Source: Acidobacteriaceae bacterium (GTDB taxonomy: Bacteria; Acidobacteriota; Terriglobia; Terriglobales; Acidobacteriaceae). Taken from it: a stretch of 6,264 bases of DNA. A program made the translations under genes and the position numbers. The notes beneath the pieces were generated by a model. That model was not told the DNA's origin. It did not search any database and worked only from the letters and a program-made list of their open reading frames with translations. The stretch lies in assembly GCA_003162495.1 (NCBI GenBank), contig PMOF01000151.1, positions 1-6,264 on the forward strand, in the 5' to 3' direction. Below are positions 1 through 6,264 of the stretch, one piece after another (the first letter of the stretch is position 1; every line of letters starts with the position of its first letter).

Positions 1-738
1 ACCATCCTGCACCGCAAGCAGGAACCCCCCAACCAGAACACGCCCGAAGCTCTACTGGTGGAGACCGAGGCGGTGAGGATCGCGACTGAAAACGACTGGC
101 AGGCCTACCGTCGCAAGGCCGGCATTGGCACCTACGCGCTGGCCGGGCTGCTGTTTGTGGTGCCCAAAATCGGCCCACTTAAGATGGTGGCAGTGAAGGG
201 ACCCACGGTGGCCACGGAAACGGAGTATATGCACAGCGTGGCGCTCTCTACGGCCGGGCTGCGCAGAATGCTGTCGCAGTTCACGCCGCCGTCGGACACG
301 AATTCAAGCCCTTCGAATCCGGCCCCCAATACCCACATTGCGGCCACTTCTACCGAGTCTGCGGGCTCCACAGCTTTGCGGCCGAAGACGGTCAATTCGG
401 TCAGTGCGAAGCAAGCGGCGGACCCGCGGCATCCGTTGCCTAATCGGGATCTTGACACCGGATACGTGGTGCGGCCGGGCGGGTATTCGCTGACCGATTC
501 CACCTATGCCTATCTGCTCCACAAGCTGACCAGGGAACCCTCGCAGCCTATTCCGCCCGGCATCAAGGAGGACGTCCAGGCTTATTATGCCAACCCGGAC
601 GCGCCGATCTCGACCAAGAAAAGCCCACAAAAGTGGGCCGAAGTGCAGGCGGATCTGGTCACCCTGGCCGCCATGTCGACAAGTCCGGAGCCGACGCCTT
701 ATCCAACCTATGGGAGCGATGCGGACAGCACGCAGTAA
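1..738 (+). CDS. Zinc-dependent phospholipase C-like protein, C-terminal part (5' end outside window)
   Basis: The reading frame is open from base 1 and stops at TAA 736-738, giving 245 visible residues. A GTG at 58 is in frame, but coding continues upstream of it, so I treat the gene as 5'-truncated by the window rather than starting there. Visible parts are a hydrophobic helix with the motif VPKIGPLK (about residues 54-61), a Ser/Thr/Pro/Ala-rich low-complexity linker (about 98-155), and a C-terminal block with DLDTG, PGGYSLTD and a Trp-containing helix (about 158-225). From memory, this block order resembles the C-terminal part of acidobacterial zinc-dependent phospholipase C family proteins, which would hydrolyse phospholipid head groups. 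The zinc-binding His/Asp residues of that family lie in the N-terminal domain, outside the window, so catalysis cannot be confirmed. The gene converges on the SPFH gene with 30 bp between stops. Alternative: an uncharacterised conserved protein. Confidence 0.6.
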   Translation, partial: TILHRKQEPPNQNTPEALLVETEAVRIATENDWQAYRRKAGIGTYALAGLLFVVPKIGPLKMVAVKGPTVATETEYMHSVALSTAGLRRMLSQFTPPSDTNSSPSNPAPNTHIAATSTESAGSTALRPKTVNSVSAKQAADPRHPLPNRDLDTGYVVRPGGYSLTDSTYAYLLHKLTREPSQPIPPGIKEDVQAYYANPDAPISTKKSPQKWAEVQADLVTLAAMSTSPEPTPYPTYGSDADSTQ

Positions 739-768
739 GCGGACAGGCAGCGATCAACTGCCCGATCG

Positions 769-1677
769 TCAACCGGCTCGCTCCGCCACCAGCATGGCCT
801 GCAATATCTGATCGGAGACATCCTTCACGGCAGCCGGCGAATGAGAGAGAAACAAGGTGCTGGTCTTGTCATTCTCGCCAATTGATTTCAGGGTGTCGAA
901 GTATTGCGTCACCAGCACCAACTGCATCACCTCTTTTGACGTTGCGCCTTCCACGGCTTTCTGAAACTGCTCCACGGAGACCTGCAAGCCCTCGATAATC
1001 GCCTTGCGCTGATTGGCGATGCCCTGGCCCTGCAGCGCCTTGCTCTCCGCCTCGGCTTCGGCTTTCTTCACCACCAGAATCTTTTCGGCCTCGCCCCTGG
1101 CGTTGGCCGCCACCTGTTCGCGCTGCGCGGCGTTAATGTCGTTCATGGCCGACTTCACCTTTTGATCGGGAATAATGTCGGTAACCAGCACGTTGACGAT
1201 TTCGTAGCCGAATGTCGCCATGTCAGCATCCAGTTCCTGCTTGACTGCCGCGGCAATGCTGGATTGCGAGGCAAACACTTCGTCGAGTGTCATGCCCGGC
1301 ACGTGGCCCAGAATCACCTGTTCCACATAGCTTTTGATCTGCGCCACGGGGTCTGACAATTTGTAGTAGGCGTCGTAGACTTTTTCCGGGCGAACGCGAT
1401 TCTGCACCGAAATCGGAATGGTCACGAACACGTTGTCTTTGGTCTTGGTTTCCATGGTCAGCGTGATCTGATTCACGCGCAGGCTCACGATGCCGGTCAC
1501 GCTATCGAAGAACGGCCGCTTCCAGTTCAAACCTGGATCGGCCACGCGCAGAAATTTGCCGAAGCGCGTGAGCACAGCCACTTCCGCCGTGCGCACGGTA
1601 AAGAAGCTGCTCAGAATCACGATGAGAACGAAAAGCGCTATCAACGCTATAGGAACAATCACAACCAATGGATCCAT
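769..1677 (-). CDS. SPFH/stomatin/prohibitin-domain membrane protein, resembling plant HIR proteins
   Basis: The product is a 302-residue membrane scaffold protein of the SPFH (band 7) superfamily, which oligomerises at the inner membrane and is often tied to microdomain organisation or protease control. One N-terminal membrane helix (about residues 4-26) is followed by the SPFH start (EVAVLTRFGKF), a KTKDNVFVTIPI strand pair, the NDINAAQRE segment, and an Ala/Glu/Lys-rich coiled coil (about 180-218). The tail contains VLVTQYFDTLKSIG. That tail and the INAAQRE...GIANQRKAI pattern match plant hypersensitive-induced reaction proteins more closely than HflC/HflK as I remember them. Start choice: GGAGG at 1684-1688 directly abuts an ATG at 1683, leaving no spacing, but lies 6 nt from the second in-frame ATG at 1677. 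I therefore prefer 1677; starting at 1683 adds Met-His. The gene stands alone, with its own promoter and the upstream gene's terminator behind it. No partner NfeD or protease gene is adjacent. Confidence 0.9.
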   Translation of the reverse strand: MDPLVVIVPIALIALFVLIVILSSFFTVRTAEVAVLTRFGKFLRVADPGLNWKRPFFDSVTGIVSLRVNQITLTMETKTKDNVFVTIPISVQNRVRPEKVYDAYYKLSDPVAQIKSYVEQVILGHVPGMTLDEVFASQSSIAAAVKQELDADMATFGYEIVNVLVTDIIPDQKVKSAMNDINAAQREQVAANARGEAEKILVVKKAEAEAESKALQGQGIANQRKAIIEGLQVSVEQFQKAVEGATSKEVMQLVLVTQYFDTLKSIGENDKTSTLFLSHSPAAVKDVSDQILQAMLVAERAG

Positions 1678-1683
1678 GTGCAT

Positions 1684-1688
1684 CCTCC
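1684..1688 (-). promoter_or_regulatory. Shine-Dalgarno GGAGG deciding the SPFH start
   Basis: On the minus strand the sequence reads AGGCGGAGG, then ATGCACATG. The GGAGG touches the first ATG (1683) but sits at the usual 6 nt from the second (1677), which favours the downstream start. Confidence 0.7.
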
Positions 1689-1711
1689 GCCTTGTTTATT
1701 GGTAAGGCCGG

Positions 1712-1738
1712 ATTATACAGGATCGCAAAATAACCCAA
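1712..1738 (-). promoter_or_regulatory. Probable sigma70-type promoter of the SPFH gene
   Basis: The minus strand has a perfect TATAAT at 1717-1712. The best upstream partner is TTGGGT at 1738-1733, a weak -35 (3 of 6 bases) with a short 15 nt spacer. Transcription would start near 1705, leaving a leader of roughly 28 nt that includes the GGAGG. The -10 box is convincing in such GC-rich DNA; the -35 assignment is tentative. Confidence 0.55.
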
Positions 1739-1744
1739 GTTAAG

Positions 1745-1792
1745 ACGCAAAACGAAATCCGGCGGCTCCCGATTAAGCAGGAACCGCCGGAT
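1745..1792 (-). terminator. Intrinsic terminator of the alpha-glucosidase gene
   Basis: A near-perfect hairpin lies 28 bp past the glucosidase stop. The perfect 9 bp stem is 1757-1765 against 1784-1792 (ATCCGGCGG/CCGCCGGAT). It continues past one mismatch with three more pairs, around a loop of about 10 nt. On the minus strand it is followed by TTTCGTTTTG, a T-rich run. The T-rich side shows that it serves the minus strand. It should insulate the SPFH promoter immediately downstream. Confidence 0.8.
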
Positions 1793-1819
1793 CAATCTTA
1801 CCCGGCTGGCATGCCGACC

Positions 1820-3634
1820 CTATTGCACCTCTCCGATATATACGCCAAACGGGCCGAGCGCGACGCGATCCAGTGAAACCGGATCGACGCCGCCGGGCGA
1901 CTTGAGAAGCGTCTTGAGATGCGCGGGCTCCAGGCCGGCCCCGCTCGCGGTCAGATTCACCAGCTGCGGGTCGGCTGTAAAATTCACGCTCACGACTACC
2001 TGCGGAGCGCCTTGCGCTTGCCGCATCCAGCTCAACACTTTGGTGTTGTCGGTATCCAGCATCAGGTTGGCCCCCTGCTCGAATGCGGGGTTGGTCTTTT
2101 TCAGCAGGATCAGGCTTTTGTACCACGCCAGCATCGAGTCGGGATTGGCCTCTGCTGCTTTCACGTTGATCGTGGCTGAATTGGGGGGCACCGGGAGCCA
2201 CGGCGTGCCGGTGGTGAACCCCGCATTCTTGCTCGCGTTCCATTGCATCGGAGTTCGCTCGCCGTCGCGGCCTTTTTCCTTCGGCCATCCGGTCACGCCG
2301 ATCGGGTCTTTCACGTCTGCCTTGCGCGTGGGCGGCGTGGTCTTCATGCCGATCTCATCGCCGTAGTAAAACAACGACGTCCCGCGGCTGGCGAACAGAA
2401 TCGTGGAGATCACGCGCTCAATTTCCGTGTCGTGCACGCCGTCGCCGTAACGCGCGTCGAGGCGCGGGTTGTCGTGGTTGTCAAACACAATCAGCGGAAT
2501 GTTGGCGCTGAGGTGCGTCTCCGCGTCGATCAGCTTGCTGCGGAATGCGGTCACATCCAGCTTGTTGATGAAGCCTACCTGGGTATCCATCGGCAACTGG
2601 AATTCCGGCTTGTCGACCGGCCCGTACATCTTCTTCAGCTCCTCGATGTTGGGCAGATAGGTTTCACCGATCAGCACCCGCTCGCCGGGAAACTTGTTGG
2701 AGTTGAATTCATCCGATGTGGCCCGCATCTCCTGCATGACGGGGTGAAGGCCGGGCAGATTGTCGGTCTTTGAGCCGTCCAGTTGCGGATCTCCGTAGGC
2801 GTTGATCTTCGGTTTTCCATCCTTGTCCATGACCACGCCTTCATCGGCCATGCCCGGATCTTCATAGAGCGTGGTGATCGCGTCGAAGCGGAATCCGCCC
2901 ACCCCGCGCTTCAACCAGAAGCGCAGAATGTCTTCGAACGCCTGATGCACTTTGGGGTTGTACCAGTTCAGGTCAGGCTGCTGAATATAGAACTTGTGGT
3001 AGTAGTACTGGCGCGTTTTCTCGTCCCACTGCCACGCCGAGTGACCAAACACCGACTGCCAGTTATTGGGCGGCACGCCTTTGTCGGTTGCGGTCTGCCC
3101 CTTGCCGTCGTGCCACATATACCAGTCGCGATACGGATTGTCGCGCGACGATTGCGACTGGATGAACCACTCGTGCTTGTCTGAGGTGTGGTTCATCACC
3201 ATGTCCATGATGATGCGGATGTTTCGCTTTCCGGCCTCGGCCACCAGGCGATCGAAATCCGCCAGCGTGCCGTACTGCGGGTCGATGTTCTTGTAGTCTG
3301 AAATGTCATAGCCGAAGTCGACCTGCGGCGATGGATAAACAGGCGTCAGCCAGATGGCGTCCACTCCCAGATCCCTAAGGTAGTCCAGGCGATCTGTGAT
3401 GCCGTTGAGGTCGCCAATGCCGTCTCCGTTCGAATCCTGAAAGCTGCGCGGATAAATTTCATAGATTACGGCGTTCTTCCACCAGTCCTGCATGCTGGCG
3501 GAGCTTGAGCTGCTGGGTCGAGTTCCTGGTTTCACGGGCGGGGTTTGCCCTCCTGCGATCTGCGCCCATGGCCCTGAAAACAGGATCAATGCGCAGCTCG
3601 CGATGGTGGTTATGATGCGTTTGGTCCAGTGCAT
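1820..3634 (-). CDS. Secreted GH13 alpha-glucosidase / oligo-1,6-glucosidase-type enzyme
   Basis: The product (604 residues) is a glycoside hydrolase family 13 enzyme expected to release glucose from short alpha-glucans such as malto- or isomalto-oligosaccharides. An export signal (MHWTKR then a hydrophobic run, about residues 1-25) places it outside the cytoplasm. Family regions all appear in order: calcium-type loop DSNGDGIGD (67-75), region I DMVMNH (144-149), region V QPDLN (219-223, typical of the oligo-1,6-glucosidase subfamily), region II GFRFD with nucleophile Asp251, region III GET with acid/base Glu324, and region IV NHD with Asp388. RTPMQW (460-465) and a short beta C-terminal domain follow. 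Length is normal for the family with a signal and linker. Start: GAGGAG lies 6 nt before ATG 3634, and the signal peptide begins there; an ATG at 3694 would bury the signal behind 20 residues. Trehalose synthase is a less likely alternative. The exact bond specificity is uncertain. Confidence 0.93.
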   Translation of the reverse strand: MHWTKRIITTIASCALILFSGPWAQIAGGQTPPVKPGTRPSSSSSASMQDWWKNAVIYEIYPRSFQDSNGDGIGDLNGITDRLDYLRDLGVDAIWLTPVYPSPQVDFGYDISDYKNIDPQYGTLADFDRLVAEAGKRNIRIIMDMVMNHTSDKHEWFIQSQSSRDNPYRDWYMWHDGKGQTATDKGVPPNNWQSVFGHSAWQWDEKTRQYYYHKFYIQQPDLNWYNPKVHQAFEDILRFWLKRGVGGFRFDAITTLYEDPGMADEGVVMDKDGKPKINAYGDPQLDGSKTDNLPGLHPVMQEMRATSDEFNSNKFPGERVLIGETYLPNIEELKKMYGPVDKPEFQLPMDTQVGFINKLDVTAFRSKLIDAETHLSANIPLIVFDNHDNPRLDARYGDGVHDTEIERVISTILFASRGTSLFYYGDEIGMKTTPPTRKADVKDPIGVTGWPKEKGRDGERTPMQWNASKNAGFTTGTPWLPVPPNSATINVKAAEANPDSMLAWYKSLILLKKTNPAFEQGANLMLDTDNTKVLSWMRQAQGAPQVVVSVNFTADPQLVNLTASGAGLEPAHLKTLLKSPGGVDPVSLDRVALGPFGVYIGEVQ

Positions 3635-3860
3635 TGCGTTCTCCTCGTCTGCTTCCGCTGCTCGTAGATTCGGCAACGGTGTGACGCATGCCAAACTATC
3701 ACATCGGCATGAACTTCGGGAGACGTTAGGGTTTCATCGTCAGCCTGAAAAATTGACCGATCCCTTCAGGAAGTGGCCGGCGCACGTCCTTGCGGCGCAT
3801 TTCTATTGCGGGGGTGAGAAAAGGCGAAGGTCCATGGCTCTGTTTCCGCGGGGATACTAT
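3635..3860 (-). other. Intergenic region upstream of the alpha-glucosidase gene
   Basis: This 226 bp gap separates the AsmA-like gene stop from the glucosidase start, long enough to hold a promoter and separate the two genes. I see no strong -35/-10 pair. A GATAGT at 3700-3695 is a weak -10 candidate, lying inside a 6 bp inverted repeat CATGCC-N13-GGCATG (3687-3711). A second 6 bp inverted repeat, CCTGAA/TTCAGG, is at 3744-3749 and 3765-3770. Dyads this short are expected by chance in a gap of this size. No clear intrinsic terminator for the AsmA-like gene is visible. Confidence 0.35.
3641..3646 (-). promoter_or_regulatory. Shine-Dalgarno GAGGAG fixing the alpha-glucosidase start
   Basis: The minus strand reads GAGGAG, then AACGCA, then ATG at 3634. 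This ideal spacing, together with the signal peptide starting at this Met, selects 3634 over the upstream ATG at 3694. Confidence 0.75.
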
Positions 3861-5579
3861 CTATCGCTGCTTTTCCCCCGGCTGGTTCGGCGAGCTGACA
3901 CTCATCTTGCCGAAATCGACGCCGAACTGCGGATTCTCTCGGGTCCCGTCTATATGGATCGGAACTTCGGTTCCGGCGCCATTCTTCTTGAAGAAGCGGT
4001 CGGCGGGCTTCAGCAGCAATCCCTTCCAGCCGCCCACCATCTCTGAAACCGTGGCCTGCAATCGCGCCGTGCCGGTAAAACCCAGCGTGCCGCCCTCCAC
4101 GCCGTAGGCGCCCTTGAGGTCGATGATCGCCCCAGGCACCCGGTACTCAAGCGAGGACAGCGTAATGACGGCGCCGGCCATCTTGAATTCGCCCTCCATG
4201 GTGGAGTCGATGGCCGCCGCATCGGCCGTGTTGGCAGTCTTCAGATCTCCCGGTCGCCCCTGCCCGCGCAGACTGAGTTGCTCGATCTTGCCCTGAATCG
4301 CCGCACTCGCGAAGCGCGCCTGATCCAAATGGAACCGCCCATTGAGCCGCAGCCGCTCGACTACTTTTTGCGCTCCCGGCGGAATATGCAGCGTGCTGTT
4401 CGCCGTCACGGCTCCCGTGAGTATGGGCGTGGCTGAGCGGCTCGCCAGCCGCATGAAATCTTCAAGGCGCGCCCGGTCCACGGTGACCGTAAGCGCAATG
4501 TCGTGCCCCTTACTCACCAGAGTCCCGTCCTTCCCAGCCGCCGTCACGCGCACAATCTGCCCCTGTGCCGTGAAGTGCGAGTTGCCGAGGGTCGCATCCA
4601 CCGGCTCGAGCCATGTGTCGCCGTTGGTGCCGTCAACCCTGGCGTGAAAATGTGTATGCAGCGGTAGCGGGTTGTTGAACGGTTGCAGCCGGAAGTCGGG
4701 CGTGTCCGTCTCCCCATCCACGGTGAGATGGCGCAGCGTGCCCGTGTACTGCCCGTCGGACGATAGAATCCCGGCAATCTCGTTGAAGTCGCTCAGGTCG
4801 GCGTGATCGAACTGGTAGCTGCCCGCCACCGGACTCTCGCCCGGATCGCTCACCAGCCACGGACCGAAGCTGCCTGTGGTGTGAACCGTTCCCACCGGCA
4901 GCGGATTGGTCAGCTGGGCATCAAACCCCATGGCCCCGCCGGCAGCGACCCCGGTCAATCTCAGGTGCGCAATAGCAACCTGCTGCGGCTGCTTGCCCGG
5001 CCTGCTCGACTCCAGAATCAGGCGCACACCGGTGCAATCCACCGTATCCATCCTGAAGCTGACCAGGCTGAGGCCGCCCCAGGGCCATTCGTTCTTCACC
5101 TCGGCGGACCCTGGAGCTGCATGGTCAAAATGCGACCGCGGCGGCAAATGGATATCCAACCCATTCAACTCCACTACCGAAATGTGAAACGGCTTGCCTT
5201 TTTCAAAATGCAGCGGCGCATGGAATCGAAACTCCGCCAGCCGGATCAATGGCTCACCGGTCGACGCCGGTCCGGGCACTTTCACGCCCTCGACCTCTGC
5301 CGGCGGCCAGATGCGCAGCCCGTTGCCCTCGGCCCACAGCCCGTTTCTCAGCACCACATGAAAGCCATCCAGCTCTACCCGGGCGTGGAAGTGCTGACGC
5401 AACTCCTCCACCATCTGCGCGCGCAGATAGGGTTCGATGCGGTGCAGCACCACAGCCACCCACGCGGCCAGCACCGCCGCCACCGCCAGCAACCCGCCCC
5501 CCAACCACCAGAGCCATCGGTTCCTGCGCCAGAAAGATGCGCGATTTTTTACCAAGCCTGCCTCTTGATCTGCTTTCAT
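3861..5579 (-). CDS. AsmA-like inner-membrane-anchored protein
   Basis: The product has 572 residues: a short basic cytoplasmic head (KNRASFWRRNR), one membrane helix (about 22-45), and a long periplasmic region of repeating amphipathic beta strands. It resembles the AsmA superfamily (AsmA/TamB/YhdP), proteins implicated in lipid transport or outer-membrane assembly between the two membranes. Supporting segments are SSDGQYTGTLRHLTVDG (about 273-289), VDGTNGDTWLEPVDA (315-329), VPGAIIDLKGAYG (481-493), and a C-terminal GGWKGLLLKPADRFFKKNGAGT stretch. I recall this layout from acidobacterial AsmA-like hypothetical proteins. At 572 residues it is close to E. coli AsmA in size and far shorter than TamB or YhdP. 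The ATG at 5579 is the only reasonable start: the frame has a stop at 5615-5613, and no ATG, GTG or TTG lies between. Its ribosome site is weak. The gene is divergent from the zinc-ribbon gene. The substrate is unknown. Confidence 0.75.
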   Translation of the reverse strand: MKADQEAGLVKNRASFWRRNRWLWWLGGGLLAVAAVLAAWVAVVLHRIEPYLRAQMVEELRQHFHARVELDGFHVVLRNGLWAEGNGLRIWPPAEVEGVKVPGPASTGEPLIRLAEFRFHAPLHFEKGKPFHISVVELNGLDIHLPPRSHFDHAAPGSAEVKNEWPWGGLSLVSFRMDTVDCTGVRLILESSRPGKQPQQVAIAHLRLTGVAAGGAMGFDAQLTNPLPVGTVHTTGSFGPWLVSDPGESPVAGSYQFDHADLSDFNEIAGILSSDGQYTGTLRHLTVDGETDTPDFRLQPFNNPLPLHTHFHARVDGTNGDTWLEPVDATLGNSHFTAQGQIVRVTAAGKDGTLVSKGHDIALTVTVDRARLEDFMRLASRSATPILTGAVTANSTLHIPPGAQKVVERLRLNGRFHLDQARFASAAIQGKIEQLSLRGQGRPGDLKTANTADAAAIDSTMEGEFKMAGAVITLSSLEYRVPGAIIDLKGAYGVEGGTLGFTGTARLQATVSEMVGGWKGLLLKPADRFFKKNGAGTEVPIHIDGTRENPQFGVDFGKMSVSSPNQPGEKQR

Positions 5580-5734
5580 CCCAGAATCGGCCTGTTTCCC
5601 CAGTAGGGCGGCCTAAGTAGTTTGGATGCAGCCAAGGCGAGGAATTCCTTTCCTTTGCTCACCACGCCAACGGAAAGGGCGCCCGGCGTCGATTTCCTTA
5701 TTGGACGTCCCATGCCGTAAACTTCACTTCACGG
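5580..5734. other. Divergent intergenic region
   Basis: This 155 bp gap separates two divergent genes and must hold promoters for both, or for the two units they head. It contains a 10 bp palindrome AGGAATTCCT (5640-5649) and a 7 bp inverted repeat CCTTTCC/GGAAAGG (5647-5653 with 5672-5678). I found no convincing -35/-10 pair on either strand, and neither gene has a strong ribosome-binding site. Confidence 0.4.
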
Positions 5735-6264
5735 ATGCAGGCACATATTGAAAATCTCGTGAAGTTGCAAGCAGTTGACCTGGAGCGCGCTCGCCTCACC
5801 CTCGCCTTGCGCGCGCTGCCTGCCGAAATCGCCCAGGCCAAGTCCGCGCTTGATGCCGCCGAACGCCAGTCCGCCTCAGCCTCCGATGGGCTCAACCGCG
5901 AAGAAACGCTGCGCACGCGTCTGGAACGCGAGATCGCCGCTCACCGGCAGAAGACAGCCCGCTTCCGCACCCAGCTCGATTCCGTAAAGACTCCCGAGCA
6001 GGCGACCGCTATCGAGCATGAAATCGCCTTTGAATCTTCTGAAGCCCAACGACTGGAAAACGAGGAGTTCGTGAGCCTGGAGCGCTCCGAGGCCCACGAG
6101 GCCGCGCTGGCCGCCGCCCGCTCCCAGGTGGAGTTGCTGGCCGGGGCACTCGACAAGACCCGCGCCCGCGCCGCTCTGCGCCAGCGCGAATTTACCGCTG
6201 AACTGGCCGCTCTCAACGCCGAACGCGACGCTCTGCGCCCGCTGATTGAGCCTGACGTGCTGAT
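5735..6264 (+). CDS. C4-type zinc-ribbon protein, coiled-coil N-terminal part (zf-RING_7, formerly DUF164); 3' end outside window
   Basis: The frame opens at ATG 5735 and runs without a stop to the right edge, giving 176 complete codons. The visible protein is almost entirely charged heptad-like helix rich in Ala, Glu, Arg and Leu. It opens with LVKLQAVDLERARL (about 8-21), has an ALRALPAEIAQAK segment (about 24-36), and carries VKTPEQATAIEHEI (about 84-97). This pattern matches the coiled-coil hairpin of the family that includes Helicobacter HP0958, which ends in a CxxC...CxxC zinc ribbon proposed to bind nucleic acid or partner proteins. Those cysteines would lie past the window end, so the zinc ribbon itself is not seen. 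ATG 5735 is the only ATG, GTG or TTG in frame after the stop at 5618-5620. It lacks a clear Shine-Dalgarno sequence. Another coiled-coil protein is possible but less likely. Confidence 0.8.
   Translation, partial: MQAHIENLVKLQAVDLERARLTLALRALPAEIAQAKSALDAAERQSASASDGLNREETLRTRLEREIAAHRQKTARFRTQLDSVKTPEQATAIEHEIAFESSEAQRLENEEFVSLERSEAHEAALAAARSQVELLAGALDKTRARAALRQREFTAELAALNAERDALRPLIEPDVL

Noticed and set aside
746..762. Small hairpin GGCAG-N7-CTGCC between the convergent stops of genes 1 and 2
   Set aside because: The stem is only 5 bp with no T run on either side, so it does not qualify as an intrinsic terminator.
1773..2288. 171-residue minus-strand open frame inside the alpha-glucosidase
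   Set aside because: It overlaps the conserved C-terminal half of the GH13 enzyme in another frame and is Arg-rich low-complexity sequence typical of a shadow.
3656..3673. Possible lipobox (Ile-Ala-Ser-Cys) in the alpha-glucosidase signal peptide at inner Cys14
   Set aside because: The hydrophobic run before the Cys is only about six residues and continues after it, so this looks like an ordinary signal peptide core rather than a lipoprotein signal.
3635..3694. In-frame 20-residue N-terminal extension of the alpha-glucosidase from ATG 3694
   Set aside because: It has no ribosome site as good as GAGGAG before 3634, and it would place a charged segment in front of an otherwise normal signal peptide.
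3744..3770. Inverted repeat CCTGAA/TTCAGG downstream of the AsmA-like gene
   Set aside because: It is a 6 bp stem with a 15 nt loop and no proper T run after the stem; this is expected by chance.
3492..4046. 184-residue plus-strand open frame spanning the gap between the glucosidase and AsmA-like genes
   Set aside because: Both ends lie antisense to real genes, and the middle has no recognisable domain or ribosome site.
4803..5606. 267-residue plus-strand open frame antisense to the AsmA-like gene
   Set aside because: Its composition (His, Pro, Arg, Gln rich, no recognisable motif) is that of a shadow frame in GC-rich DNA, and the opposite strand carries a clear family match.
5698..5916. 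72-residue minus-strand frame at the start of the zinc-ribbon gene
   Set aside because: The plus-strand frame is long, open to the edge and matches a known coiled-coil family; the minus frame is Ser/Arg/Ala-rich shadow sequence.

Overview
This is a high-GC stretch of ordinary-looking bacterial chromosome. The best guess for the source is an acidobacterium (Acidobacteriota, Terriglobia type). That rests on remembered resemblance of three products to families common there: the tail of a zinc-dependent phospholipase C-like protein, a compact AsmA-like protein, and a secreted GH13 alpha-glucosidase. It is not a computed placement.

Layout: (1) 1-738, plus strand, the 3' part of a phospholipase C-like gene that enters from the left edge. 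(2) 769-1677, minus strand, a membrane-anchored SPFH/stomatin-type protein that converges on gene 1 with a 30 bp gap. (3) 1678-1819, a compact gap holding an intrinsic terminator for the alpha-glucosidase gene followed by a good -10 box for the SPFH gene. (4) 1820-3634, minus strand, a complete secreted GH13 alpha-glucosidase/oligo-1,6-glucosidase. (5) 3635-3860, a 226 bp gap, probably the glucosidase promoter region. (6) 3861-5579, minus strand, an AsmA-like inner-membrane-anchored protein. (7) 5580-5734, a divergent gap. (8) 5735 to the right edge, plus strand, the coiled-coil N-terminal part of a C4-type zinc-ribbon protein (zf-RING_7, formerly DUF164), cut off before its zinc ribbon.

The genes do not form an evident pathway. 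The three minus-strand genes are separated by gaps of more than 130 bp and appear to be separate transcription units. Several products act at or beyond the inner membrane: an anchored SPFH scaffold, an anchored AsmA-like protein, and an exported glucosidase that would cleave small alpha-glucans outside the cytoplasm. I see no mobile element, CRISPR array, tRNA, rRNA, phage gene or defence cassette. I do not see a previously undescribed system here; the points worth a second look are modest.
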